Assembly (NCBI RefSeq): GCF_018070325.1 | Contig: NZ_JAGPXY010000001.1 | Coordinates: 1-64,000, forward strand | Source: Micromonospora sp. H61 | Lineage (GTDB): Bacteria; Actinomycetota; Actinomycetes; Mycobacteriales; Micromonosporaceae | DNA length: 64,000 nucleotides | Direction of reading: 5' to 3' | Part shown: positions 8,689 to 17,041 of the stretch, piece after piece | Layout of the letters: every line of letters begins with the position of its first letter | Numbering within the stretch: position 1 is the first letter of the stretch | The notes under the pieces: model-generated | Told to the model about the DNA's origin: nothing | The model's input: the letters and a program-made list of their open reading frames with translations, nothing else | Database searches by the model: none | Program-made: the position numbers and the translations under genes

Positions 8689-9690
8689 CTATTGATTCAT
8701 TTCTTCGAACATCGCAGCAGGGCGAGGGTCGCCGCAATCGGCCCAGAGGTCTCCAAGCTGGTCGACGCGGTGGGCCCGGATGTCGGGTTGCGGTCCGATG
8801 GCGTACCGGTGAGCTACGGCCCGCACGTGCTCCTCTGCGGGGTCGGCGAGCCCGTCGTACACCGCGACGAACACCGCCCGCGCGTCCCTCCTGGGCCATC
8901 CCGCAGGCATCAGCTCGATCGGCAGCAGCGGATCCAGGATGGGGAAGCGCCGATAGGCATCCATCACCTCGGTACGCGCCCGTACCGCAGCCGCCCCCGT
9001 GATGTCTCCCGACCGGACACCTGGCAACAGGGCATCCCAGCGTCGGATGAATGAGTCGTACTGCTGCACGAGCGCGGCGGTGTCCCAGGCGTCGATCGGT
9101 ACCCGATTGGTGTGCGCCTCGATCTCCACGTGCCGAGCGCGGAACACGGTCGTGGCGCCGAGCGCGATGGCCGAGAGCTTCGCTCTGGGCGTGTGGCCGA
9201 GATTGTGCGGTGATACCCACAGTCCGTCGTACAGGGGTGCGTACCCGAGCCATCGAAGCTGTCCGCGGAGGACGCGTCGCTCGGCGCTCGCCTCCTGCGG
9301 CAGGGAGAACGCAACCAGTGTCCACCAGCCGTCCCACGACTCGGCCTGCGCATCAAAGACAGCGATCCGGCGTGCGCCGCGCGCGAGGTTGTGGGCGGCG
9401 GGCTGGGTCAACCGGTAGAAGCTGTTCCGTCCCTGACGGTTGATCTCAAGCACTCCGCGGCGCGCCAGGCGGCTGATGGCGGTCCGCGCCCCGGCCGTGT
9501 TGACGCCCGATTCGGCAAGCAACGCCACGAGGGCGGCGGAGGGTAGCCAGGTGCGGCCCTGAAGTGTGTAGTCGGCCAGCAGCGTCACGGCCAAGCCTTG
9601 GGGTGAGCTGCCTGACTGCCTGCGGGGCAGTCGGGTGGAGCCGTCCGCGCTGTCGGGAAAAATCTCGTCGATGTTGAAGGGGCTGACCAC
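8689..9690 (-). CDS. PaaX-family transcriptional regulator
   Basis: 333 aa. PaaX-type repressors respond to aryl-CoA thioesters. An N-terminal winged helix covers ~30-95 (LLADYTLQGRTWLPSAALVALL, TAGARTAISRLARRGVLEI), followed by the PaaX central domain (WWTLVAFSLPQEASAERRVL, RWLGYAPLYDGLWVSPHN) and the C-terminal helical domain. GTG start at 9690 with GGAG six bases upstream. It is divergent from the secreted CE1-like esterase at 10090. A second PaaX-type gene lies at 24536. Confidence 0.88.
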   Translation of the reverse strand: MVSPFNIDEIFPDSADGSTRLPRRQSGSSPQGLAVTLLADYTLQGRTWLPSAALVALLAESGVNTAGARTAISRLARRGVLEINRQGRNSFYRLTQPAAHNLARGARRIAVFDAQAESWDGWWTLVAFSLPQEASAERRVLRGQLRWLGYAPLYDGLWVSPHNLGHTPRAKLSAIALGATTVFRARHVEIEAHTNRVPIDAWDTAALVQQYDSFIRRWDALLPGVRSGDITGAAAVRARTEVMDAYRRFPILDPLLPIELMPAGWPRRDARAVFVAVYDGLADPAEEHVRAVAHRYAIGPQPDIRAHRVDQLGDLWADCGDPRPAAMFEEMNQ

Positions 9691-10089
9691 ACGACGCTCC
9701 GGCGCAGATCGGGGAAGACCGCTAGTAGATCCGATTGTGGCAGGTGCCCGGCCACGTTCGTCCGCCCCCCGTCATCCGGAGCTGATTTCCGCTCACCTCG
9801 CCGCATCCATAGCGATTCGTCGATTGACAGTTTCACCGACCAGAGAGACACTTTTTGTAATGCGTCTGGCGCTGCGGGAGCGCGCAAAGCCAGCGGGCAG
9901 CTGACCGACCTCCCCGGGCGGAGGTCACCTGACGAGCCGACCGGCATAAACCTGCCGCGACCCACTTCACCATGGACGGGTTGACGGTGAGGCCGGTCCG
10001 GCGCGTCTTGTCCAACCACAGTGATGTACCGCCTCCGGTGCCCGGTGGCGCGATTCACCGTGTCCAATCAAGCGTCAAGGGAGTGAAGC
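9691..10089. other. Divergent promoter region, PaaX regulator / esterase
   Basis: 399 bp with no convincing gene. It holds a perfect 7-bp inverted repeat GACCTCC-N6-GGAGGTC at 9907-9926, about midway, which could be a regulator site or a hairpin in the esterase leader. The esterase RBS (AGGGAGTG) is at the right end. The part near 9845 is unusually A/T-rich for this genome (CACTTTTTGTAATGCG) and may hold a promoter. No CebR box was found. Confidence 0.5.
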
Positions 10090-11475
10090 GTGAAACCCTA
10101 TCGACGGCTGCTGGTCGGCTTCGCCGTGTTCCTCGCGGCGGCTGGCCTGGCACTGGTGATACCCGGACTGACGAAACCAGCCTCTGCGGCCTCGTTGACC
10201 GAGGTGACCAATTTCGGCAACAACCCGGGCGGGATGCGGATGCACATCTATGTGCCCGACGCCCGGCCGGCCAACCCGGCGATCGTGGTCGCCATGCACG
10301 GCTGCGGCGGCTCCGGCCCGGGCTTCTACTCGGGCAGCGAGTTCGCCTCGCTGGCGAACCAGTACGGCTTCATCGTCATCTACCCGAGCGCCATGCAGGA
10401 GGCCGGGTTCGGCAAGTGCTTCGACACCTGGTCGGACGCGTCCAAGCGCCGTGGTGGTGGCAGCGACCCGGTCTCCATCGAGTCGATGGTGAACTACGCC
10501 CGGCAGCAGCATGGCGGTGACATCAACCGGGTCTACGCCACCGGCAGCTCGTCTGGCGGGATGATGACCCAGCACATGCTCGCGGTCTACCCCGACCTGT
10601 TCAAAGCGGGCGCGTCATTCATGGGCGTGCCCTTCAACTGCTTCGCGAACGCGGCCGCCTACCCACCCGGCGGGCCGTGCACCAACGGCAGCATGAACCG
10701 GACCCCGCAGCAATGGGGCGACATGGTCCGGGCGGCGTATCCCGGCTACACCGGCCCGCGCCCGCCGATCCAGCTCTGGCACGGCACCAACGACACCCTC
10801 GTGCCCTACTCACTGCTGCAGGAGTCGGTCGAGCAGTGGACCAACGTGCACGGGCTGAGCCAGACTCCGACGTCCACCGACACCCCGCAGCCCAACTGGA
10901 ACCGCCGCCGCTTCGGCACCCAGGTCGAGGCGTACGCCATCCAGGGCGCAGGGCACAGCCTGCCCTCCAGCGGCATGGCGCGTGTCGCCATCCAGTTCTT
11001 CGGGCTGGACCGCACGACCTCGCCCACCCCGACGCCGACCCCCACCGACCCGCCGACCCCCACCCCTTCACCCACCGTTCCGCCCGGCTCCGCCAGCGAG
11101 ATCGTCGGCACCCAGTCCGGCAGGTGCGTCGACGTACCCAACGCCTCACGCAACAACGGCACCCGGGTCCAGCTCTACGGCTGCAACAAACAAACCAACC
11201 AGGCATGGACCTACACCACAACCAAACAACTCCAGGTGTACGGCACCATGTGCCTCGACGCCGCAGGCACCGCCAACGGCGCGGCAGTACAGATCTACAG
11301 CTGCCACAGCCAGACCAACCAACAGTGGAACATCAACTCCAACGGCACCATCAGCAACGTCCAATCCGGACGCTGCCTCGACGCCTGGAGCACCACCAAC
11401 GGAGCCCAAATCCAGCTCTACGACTGCCACGGACAAACCAACCAACAGTTCCGACTCGCCGCCCTCGCCCGCTGA
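10090..11475 (+). CDS. Secreted CE1/PHB-family esterase with CBM13 (feruloyl or acetylxylan esterase)
   Basis: 461 aa. Signal peptide to about residue 34 (ends ASA), then an alpha/beta hydrolase of the esterase-PHB/LpqC family: nucleophile S154 in GSSSGG, D235 in HGTNDT, H289 in GAGHS. A Pro/Thr linker ([13 protein letters not shown]) leads to a ricin-type beta-trefoil CBM13 of ~128 residues with three QxW-type repeats. The family includes feruloyl and acetylxylan esterases as well as short-chain PHB depolymerases. The xylan-type CBM13 and the hydroxycinnamate genes nearby favour feruloyl/acetylxylan esterase. GTG start with AGGGAGTG upstream. The CBM13 DNA is almost identical to that at 36572. 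Confidence 0.85.
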   Translation: MKPYRRLLVGFAVFLAAAGLALVIPGLTKPASAASLTEVTNFGNNPGGMRMHIYVPDARPANPAIVVAMHGCGGSGPGFYSGSEFASLANQYGFIVIYPSAMQEAGFGKCFDTWSDASKRRGGGSDPVSIESMVNYARQQHGGDINRVYATGSSSGGMMTQHMLAVYPDLFKAGASFMGVPFNCFANAAAYPPGGPCTNGSMNRTPQQWGDMVRAAYPGYTGPRPPIQLWHGTNDTLVPYSLLQESVEQWTNVHGLSQTPTSTDTPQPNWNRRRFGTQVEAYAIQGAGHSLPSSGMARVAIQFFGLDRTTSPTPTPTPTDPPTPTPSPTVPPGSASEIVGTQSGRCVDVPNASRNNGTRVQLYGCNKQTNQAWTYTTTKQLQVYGTMCLDAAGTANGAAVQIYSCHSQTNQQWNINSNGTISNVQSGRCLDAWSTTNGAQIQLYDCHGQTNQQFRLAALAR

Positions 11476-11550
11476 TCACAGCCAAGTTCGCAGCACGTTC
11501 GACTGCGTGCAGATGGACCAACGGCAGGGCGAGATCAACACACCTGAGAC
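11074..11550 (+). repeat. 477-bp near-identical repeat, copy A (CBM13 plus 3' flank)
   Basis: The CBM13-coding end of the esterase plus ~75 bp beyond its stop matches 36572-37048 with about six substitutions and no indels by eye. The encoded CBM13 is identical in both proteins. Identity beyond the stop codon shows a recent DNA duplication or gene conversion rather than protein-level selection alone. Confidence 0.95.
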
Positions 11551-11566
11551 AGACCGGACTGCAGAC

Positions 11567-11597
11567 GGGCGGGCTCGGCGTCACGCCGGGCCCGCCC
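11567..11597 (+). terminator. Terminator after the esterase
   Basis: 14-bp stem GGGCGGGCTCGGCG / CGCCGGGCCCGCCC with loop TCA; the single mismatch is a G-U wobble in RNA. It lies between the convergent esterase and IclR genes and probably stops both. Confidence 0.8.
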
Positions 11598-11637
11598 CCA
11601 TCGACGTCGGTCAGTTGCCGGCCGCGCTGCGTGACGC

Positions 11638-12465
11638 TTACTCCCCGCCTGCGGGCAGGACTCCTGCCGCCGAAGTCTTGCCCAGGCCACCCCGGACATC
11701 CTCCTCGATCCGCTTCGCGGCAGCCAGCAGCGGCGGGAGCAGCTCGCGACGGATCATCTCGAACGACCCTCGGGTGGCGTGTGCGGAGACGTTCACCGCT
11801 GCGATCACCGAGCCGTTCTCGCCGTGGATCGGCGCGGCCACGGAGCGCAGCCCCTCCTCCAACTCCTGGTCCACGATGGCGTACCCCTGGGTGGCGATCT
11901 TCGTCAGGACGGTGCGCAGCTTGGCCGGGTCGGTGACGGTACGCCGGGTCAGCGGCCGCAGCTGAGCCGTGGCGAGGTAGTCGTCCAACCAGTCCACCGG
12001 TTGCGCGGCGAGCAGCACCCGGCCCATTGACGTGGCGTACGCGGGGAACCGGGTACCGACGCTGATCCCCACCGTCATGATCCGCTTGGTGGGCACACGG
12101 GCGACGTAGACCACCTCGTCGCCGTCGAGCACCGACACCGAGCAGGACTCGTGCACCCGCGCGACCAGTGCCTCCATGTGCCGCTGCGCGACCTCGGGCA
12201 GGCTCAGGCTGGACAGGTACGCGTAGCCGAGTTCGAGGATCCGTGCCCGCAGCGAGAAGAGCCGGCCGTCGGTGTGCACGTAGCCGAGCTCGACCAGGGT
12301 GAGCAGGAACCGGCGTGCCGCGGCCCGGGTCAGCCCGGTCCGTCTGGCCACCTCGCTGAGCGTGAGCTGCGGATGTTCGCCGTCGAACGCCCGGATCACC
12401 GCGAGGCCGCGCTCCAGCGACTGGACGAACTCCGGCGACCTCGCCGCGTCCTCGCTCACGCTCAC
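11638..12465 (-). CDS. IclR-family regulator of the pca operon (PcaR-like)
   Basis: 275 aa. Winged-helix domain at ~15-75 (FVQSLERGLAVIRAF, LTLSEVARRTGLTRAAARRFL) followed by the IclR effector domain with QELEEGLRSVAAPI. It is the last gene of the operon. Its GTG overlaps the pcaC stop (GTGA) with AGGAGG four bases upstream, which fixes the start despite a longer open frame. PcaR/PcaU-type regulators respond to protocatechuate or 3-oxoadipate. The boxes at 17897 and 18067 fit the GTTCG-N5-CGNAC operators known for this subgroup, so autoregulation of the operon is likely. Confidence 0.88.
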   Translation of the reverse strand: MSVSEDAARSPEFVQSLERGLAVIRAFDGEHPQLTLSEVARRTGLTRAAARRFLLTLVELGYVHTDGRLFSLRARILELGYAYLSSLSLPEVAQRHMEALVARVHESCSVSVLDGDEVVYVARVPTKRIMTVGISVGTRFPAYATSMGRVLLAAQPVDWLDDYLATAQLRPLTRRTVTDPAKLRTVLTKIATQGYAIVDQELEEGLRSVAAPIHGENGSVIAAVNVSAHATRGSFEMIRRELLPPLLAAAKRIEEDVRGGLGKTSAAGVLPAGGE

Positions 12466-12842
12466 CCGGCCTCCTGCCGCAGAGTCTCCCGGGCCACCTT
12501 GAACGCCCGGTTCGCCGCCGGTACGCCAGCGTAGACGCCGACCTGGAGCAGGACCTCCGCCACCTCGGCCGGGCTCAGCCCGTTGCGCAGCGCGGCCCGG
12601 ACGTGCATCGCCAACTCCTCCTCGTGGTGCAGCGTGGCGAGTACGGCGAGAGTGACGCAACTACGGGTACGCCGGTCGAGGCCCGGCCGGTTCCACACCT
12701 CCCCCCAGGCGTAGCGGGTGATGAAGTCCTGGAAGTCGGCGGTGAACTCGTCCGTGCCGGCGACCGCGCGGTCGACGTGCGCGTCACCGAGCACCTGTCG
12801 ACGTACCGCCATGCCCGCCTCGTGCCGCTCGCGGTCGTTCAT
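12462..12842 (-). CDS. pcaC: 4-carboxymuconolactone decarboxylase
   Basis: 126 aa, the usual size of stand-alone PcaC. It decarboxylates 4-carboxymuconolactone to 3-oxoadipate enol-lactone. Visible family segments are YAWGEVWNRPGLDRRTRS, TLAVLATLHHEEELAMHV and GLSPAEVAEVLLQVGVYAGVP. The ATG overlaps the pcaD stop (ATGA). In many actinobacteria this domain is fused to PcaD as PcaL; here the two are separate, coupled genes. Confidence 0.95.
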   Translation of the reverse strand: MNDRERHEAGMAVRRQVLGDAHVDRAVAGTDEFTADFQDFITRYAWGEVWNRPGLDRRTRSCVTLAVLATLHHEEELAMHVRAALRNGLSPAEVAEVLLQVGVYAGVPAANRAFKVARETLRQEAG

Positions 12843-13618
12843 CTGTCCCCGCGTTCCTCGTCGAAGTGGTCCAACAGGAGCCGGCACACCTGCTCGGGTT
12901 GCTCGACGTTGGCCAGGTGCGCCGCCGCGTCGACCACGGCCAGCCGGGCCCGCGGGATGCGCCCGACGATCTCGCGGGCGTGCTCCACCGGGGTGGCCCG
13001 GTCGTCGGCTCCCGCGATGACCAGCGTCGGCGCGGCGACCCGCCCGAGGTCGGGTCGGAGGTCCATCGCGGCTATCGCCTCGCAGCAGGCGGCGTATCCG
13101 GCCGACGACGTCGCGGTCAGCATGGCGCGGTGCGCGGCGATCGCCTCCGGCCGGGCCGCGGCGAACGCCGGGGTGAACCAGCGGGCCACCACCGCGTCGG
13201 CGATCGCCGGCAGACCGTCCGCGCGTACCGTGGCGGCTCGTTCGCGCCACTGTTCGGGTGGGCCGAGCGACGCCGACGTGCAGAGCAGCGCGAGCCGCCG
13301 CACCCGCTCGGGCGCGTGCGTGGCGAGCCACATGCCCACCATGCCCCCGAGGGACAGCCCCGCGTAGTGCACCCACTGCACGTCGAGGTCGTCCAACGTC
13401 AACAGCAGTTCCCGACCCAGCAGGTCCAACGTGTACGGCCCGGACGGCACCGCCGAGCGGCCGTGGCCCAGGTGGTCGTACCGAACAACCCGGAACCGTT
13501 GGGCGAGCACCGGGACCTGGGGTTCCCACATCGCGGCGGCGGTGCCGAGGGAGCTGCCGAGCAGCAGCACCGGCGCGGCGGCCGGGCCGTCGACGGTGAG
13601 GTGCAACCGAGAGGTCAT
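12839..13618 (-). CDS. pcaD: 3-oxoadipate enol-lactonase
   Basis: 259-aa alpha/beta hydrolase that opens 3-oxoadipate enol-lactone to 3-oxoadipate. Oxyanion region LLGSSLGTAAAMWEPQ, nucleophile elbow GLSLGGMVG, acid in GADDRATP and catalytic His in DAAAHLANVEQPE. The ATG overlaps the pcaB stop and the TGA overlaps the pcaC start by four bases, so it is translationally coupled on both sides. Confidence 0.95.
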   Translation of the reverse strand: MTSRLHLTVDGPAAAPVLLLGSSLGTAAAMWEPQVPVLAQRFRVVRYDHLGHGRSAVPSGPYTLDLLGRELLLTLDDLDVQWVHYAGLSLGGMVGMWLATHAPERVRRLALLCTSASLGPPEQWRERAATVRADGLPAIADAVVARWFTPAFAAARPEAIAAHRAMLTATSSAGYAACCEAIAAMDLRPDLGRVAAPTLVIAGADDRATPVEHAREIVGRIPRARLAVVDAAAHLANVEQPEQVCRLLLDHFDEERGDR

Positions 13619-14955
13619 CCGCTCACTCCCCGGGCAGCGGTCAGGGCACTGTCGACGAACCGGCCGGCCGAGCCGAGCCAGCGGGACGGGTCGAGCGCCT
13701 CGGCTATCTCCGTCTCGGACAGGTGGGCGCGTACCTCGGGGTCGGCGAGCAACGCGGCGCGGAACGAGGGTCCGGCGGCGGCGCGGGTCACCAGTTCGTG
13801 TGCGACGGCGCGACCGACAGCGGGCGCCAGCCGCGCGGCGACGGCCTCGGCGAGCAGGAGGCCGCCGGTCGCGTCGAGGTTCTCCCGCATCCGCTCCGGA
13901 CGGACCTGCAGCCCGGCCAGCACCCGGGCGCACCGGGCGGCGGTGCCACCGGCCAGGTGCAGCAGATCGAGCAGGGGCTCCCACTCGGCGTGCCAGGCGC
14001 CTGCGGCCCGCTCGTGCTCCTGCACCGCCGCGGCGAACAGGGTGGCGACGAGACCCGGACCGCGGCGCGCCGCGGCGGTGACGAGGATCGAATCCACCGG
14101 GTTGCGCTTGTGCGGCATGGCCGAGGAGCCGCCTCGTCCGGCGCCCCCCTCGGCGACCTCGCCTACCTCGTTCTGGGCGAGCAACCCGACGTCGAGCGCG
14201 ACCTTGCCGGCGGCCACGAGGAGCCCGCCGAGGGCGGTGGCCAGATCGAGCCAGGGCTGACGCCGGGTGTGCCAGGGCAGCGGGCTCGGCGACAGGCCCA
14301 GGTGCGCCGCGAACCGCTCGGCGACCTCGGTGCCGGCCGGGCCGAACGCGGCCAGGGTGCCGACCGCCCCACCGAGTTGTGCCGGCTGTACGGCGCGGGC
14401 CTGACGCAGGCGGTCCCGGGCCTCGACCAGACCGGTCAGCCAGCCGGCGGCCTTGAGCCCGAACGTGGTCGGTGCCGCCTGCTGCCCGAGCGTCCGCGCG
14501 ACCATCACCGTGCCCCGGTGGGCGTCGGCCAGTTGGGCGGCGGCGTCCACGGCGGCGTCGAGGTGACGCAGCAGCGGCCCGAGCGCCCGTACGGCCACCA
14601 GGGCCAGCGCGGTGTCCAGGACATCCTGGCTGGTCGCTCCGAGATGCACCCAGGCTCGGGCATTGTTCGGCACGGCGGCGGTCAGCTCGCTCACCAGCGG
14701 GACGACCGGGTTCCCCGTGGCGTCGGCCGCCCGGCCGAGCACGCCCGGGTCGTACCGCTCGGCGCGGCACTGCTCGACGATCGCCTCGGCCGCCGGTGCG
14801 GGGATGACGCCGGCGTCCGCCGCGGCCCGGGCGAGCGCGGCCTCCACGTCGAGCATCGCCTGGAGCACTGACGGGTCGCTGAGTTCCGCGTCGACGTCCG
14901 TGGCGCCGGAGAGGCCGCCGAGCAGGCCGTCAGACGGCGAAGAAGACGGTCTCAT
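13615..14955 (-). CDS. pcaB: 3-carboxy-cis,cis-muconate cycloisomerase
   Basis: 446 aa, fumarase/aspartase superfamily; lactonises 3-carboxymuconate to 4-carboxymuconolactone. The superfamily signature GSSAMPHKRNPVDS is present. The start is the ATG at 14955, with AGGGAG four bases upstream, inside the end of pcaG (26-bp overlap). The frame stays open further upstream but that part is pcaG in another frame. Confidence 0.94.
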   Translation of the reverse strand: MRPSSSPSDGLLGGLSGATDVDAELSDPSVLQAMLDVEAALARAAADAGVIPAPAAEAIVEQCRAERYDPGVLGRAADATGNPVVPLVSELTAAVPNNARAWVHLGATSQDVLDTALALVAVRALGPLLRHLDAAVDAAAQLADAHRGTVMVARTLGQQAAPTTFGLKAAGWLTGLVEARDRLRQARAVQPAQLGGAVGTLAAFGPAGTEVAERFAAHLGLSPSPLPWHTRRQPWLDLATALGGLLVAAGKVALDVGLLAQNEVGEVAEGGAGRGGSSAMPHKRNPVDSILVTAAARRGPGLVATLFAAAVQEHERAAGAWHAEWEPLLDLLHLAGGTAARCARVLAGLQVRPERMRENLDATGGLLLAEAVAARLAPAVGRAVAHELVTRAAAGPSFRAALLADPEVRAHLSETEIAEALDPSRWLGSAGRFVDSALTAARGVSG

Positions 14956-15502
14956 GGTCTCCCTGAAGGTGGATGTCGAACCGGAACCCGTCCGAGGCGG
15001 GTCTCGCCAGCAGGGTGTCACGGCGGTCGGCGTCGACGCTGCGCAGCACGGGGTCGGCGGCGTTCGCCGCCGGCTCGTCGGGGAAGTAGAGCCGCGTGAC
15101 GAGACGGTGCAGCAGCCCACGCCCGAAGACCGACAGGGCCAGGTGGGGGGCTTCGGTGCCGCCGTCCGGATCGGGCAACGAACCCGGCCTGACGGTCAAC
15201 AGCCGGTACCACCCCTGCCCGTCGGTCTCGCTGCGCCCGAATCCGCGAAAGCCCGCGAGCGCGGGCGGCCGGGCACCCCGAGGGTCGTCCGGGTGGTCGA
15301 ACCGCCCGTCCGGGTCCGCCTGCCAGCTCTCCACCATCGCGTCGACCACCGGCGTCCCGGTGCCGTCGACGATCCGACCCCTGATCCAGAACGCGCCCGG
15401 CGTGCCCTCGGGTACGACGTACGGTCCGTCGGGCCAGCGCAGGCCGATGTGCAGGTACGGCCCGACGGTCTGCGCCGGCATCACGCCCAACCGTTCACTC
15501 AT
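14930..15502 (-). CDS. pcaG: Protocatechuate 3,4-dioxygenase alpha subunit
   Basis: 190 aa, intradiol dioxygenase fold (QTVGPYLHIGLRWPDG, IRGRIVDGTGTPVVDAMVESWQADPDG, HLALSVFGRGLLHRLVTRLYFPDE). This subunit lacks the full set of iron ligands and pairs with PcaH. The start overlaps the pcaH stop by 8 bp. Confidence 0.95.
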   Translation of the reverse strand: MSERLGVMPAQTVGPYLHIGLRWPDGPYVVPEGTPGAFWIRGRIVDGTGTPVVDAMVESWQADPDGRFDHPDDPRGARPPALAGFRGFGRSETDGQGWYRLLTVRPGSLPDPDGGTEAPHLALSVFGRGLLHRLVTRLYFPDEPAANAADPVLRSVDADRRDTLLARPASDGFRFDIHLQGDHETVFFAV

Positions 15503-16244
15503 CGTCGTCCTCGTCCTCGAAAGGGGTGCTCTCCCGGCCGCGCAGCACTATGTCGAACTCGTATGCCAACGCCCACTCCGGTGCGGTGGTGGCGTGGTCG
15601 TACCGGGCGATCATCCGTTCCCGGGCCTTCGGGTCGCGAACCGAGTTGAAGATCGGGTCCTGGAAGAAGAGCGGGTCGCCCGGGAAGTACATCTGGGTGA
15701 CCAGCCGCTGGGTGAACGCCCGACCGAAGAGGGAGAAGTGGATGTGCGCCGGCCGCCAGGCGTTGTCGTGGTTACGCCAGGGGTAGGCGCCGGGCTGCAC
15801 AGTGACGAACCGGTAGCGCCCCTGGTCGTCGGTGAGCGCCCGGCCCACCCCCTCGAAGTGGGGGTCGAGCGGCGCCGGCCAGGTGTCCCGTGCGTCGCGG
15901 TACCGGCCGGCGGCGTTCGCCTGCCAGATCTCGACCAGGGTGCGGGGTACCGGTCGGCCGTCACCGTCGCGGACCCGCCCGTGCACGATGATCCGCTGTC
16001 CCTGTGGCTCACCGTCGTGCTGGCGGGTCAGGTCGTGGTCGAGCGCACCGAGCCGCCCCTCCCCCAGCAACGGCCCGGTGACCTCGGTCAGCCGCTGCGG
16101 CAGGTGGATCAGTGGGTGTTGCGGCGCCCGTGCCACTGTCGACTTGTAGCCGGGGCTGAGCAGGGGTGGGTGAGCGTCGACGTCGTCGCGCCGGTACCGC
16201 GGTAGCACCAGGCCGCTGCTGGCCCGGTTGTCCTGAGTGGTCAT
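15495..16244 (-). CDS. pcaH: Protocatechuate 3,4-dioxygenase beta subunit
   Basis: 249 aa, the catalytic subunit that cleaves protocatechuate between its hydroxyls to 3-carboxy-cis,cis-muconate using non-haem Fe(III). Ligand-bearing motifs are visible: Tyr in PGAYPWRNHDNAW and the two His of RPAHIHFSLFG. ATG start overlapping the pcaJ stop (ATGA). It ends in an acidic tail (FEDEDDDE) whose codons also contain the pcaG start. Confidence 0.96.
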   Translation of the reverse strand: MTTQDNRASSGLVLPRYRRDDVDAHPPLLSPGYKSTVARAPQHPLIHLPQRLTEVTGPLLGEGRLGALDHDLTRQHDGEPQGQRIIVHGRVRDGDGRPVPRTLVEIWQANAAGRYRDARDTWPAPLDPHFEGVGRALTDDQGRYRFVTVQPGAYPWRNHDNAWRPAHIHFSLFGRAFTQRLVTQMYFPGDPLFFQDPIFNSVRDPKARERMIARYDHATTAPEWALAYEFDIVLRGRESTPFEDEDDDE

Positions 16245-17041
16245 GGGAGTCTCCCGTCGGACTTCGTCGCCTCCAGTGCCCGCAGCACCGTGAGTTCGGC
16301 TGCCGTCGGTGGCTCGCCCGTGGTCAGCCCTTCCGCGACGGCGAGGTCCCAGCCGGTGGCGGCCCGCGCCTGCTCCCGGGTCACGCCGGGGTGCAGGCGG
16401 GTCAGTGTGAGTTCGCAGGTGAGCGGGTCGGGTTCGAGGACGCCGAGATCGGTGATCACGACTCGTGGGCCTCCGCCCCGCAGGCCGAGTCGCTCCCGGT
16501 CGCCCGGGCCGGCCCCGTACCCGACCGAGGTGACGAAGTCGACCCGTTCGGTGAACGTCCGGAGGTCCTGCCGGACGATCACCACGACCTCGCGGCAGGA
16601 CGCGGCTATCTCCGGGGCGCCACCGGCGCCGGGCAGTCGGACCATCGGGGCGTCGTAGTCGCCCCCGACGACCGTGGTGTTGATGTTGCCGTACCGGTCG
16701 ATCTGCGCGGCGCCGAGGAAGCCCACGTCGATCCGGCCGGGCTGGAGCCAGTAGTTGAACACCTCGGGCACCGAGACGACCGCGTCAGCGGTGTCGGCGA
16801 GGACTCCGTCGCCGATGGAGAGCGGAAGCCGGTCCGGTTTCGCGCCGAGGCACCCGGATTCGTAGATGAGGACCAGGTTCGGGGCGTGGGTCGTCCGGGC
16901 GAGATTCGCCGCGGTGCTGGGCAACCCGATCCCGACGAAGCAGGCGGTGTCGTCGCGTAGTTGCCGCGCGGCGGCGACGGTCATCATCTCGTCCGCGGTC
17001 CAGTCCGCCACCGCGTTCCCTCGTTCGCTGCGCTGACTCAT
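16241..17041 (-). CDS. pcaJ: 3-oxoadipate CoA-transferase subunit B
   Basis: 266 aa, family I CoA-transferase beta subunit; with PcaI it moves CoA from succinyl-CoA to 3-oxoadipate. The oxyanion loop GIGLPSTAAN and the catalytic Glu in LIYESGCLGAKP are present. The start overlaps the pcaI stop (ATGA). An inner Met pair (DEMMTVAAA) is a possible alternative. Confidence 0.92.
   Translation of the reverse strand: MSQRSERGNAVADWTADEMMTVAAARQLRDDTACFVGIGLPSTAANLARTTHAPNLVLIYESGCLGAKPDRLPLSIGDGVLADTADAVVSVPEVFNYWLQPGRIDVGFLGAAQIDRYGNINTTVVGGDYDAPMVRLPGAGGAPEIAASCREVVVIVRQDLRTFTERVDFVTSVGYGAGPGDRERLGLRGGGPRVVITDLGVLEPDPLTCELTLTRLHPGVTREQARAATGWDLAVAEGLTTGEPPTAAELTVLRALEATKSDGRLP

Noticed and set aside
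9907-9926. Inverted repeat GACCTCC-N6-GGAGGTC as a definite PaaX site
   Set aside because: Too short and unlike known PaaX sites; left as an unassigned repeat in the intergenic entry.
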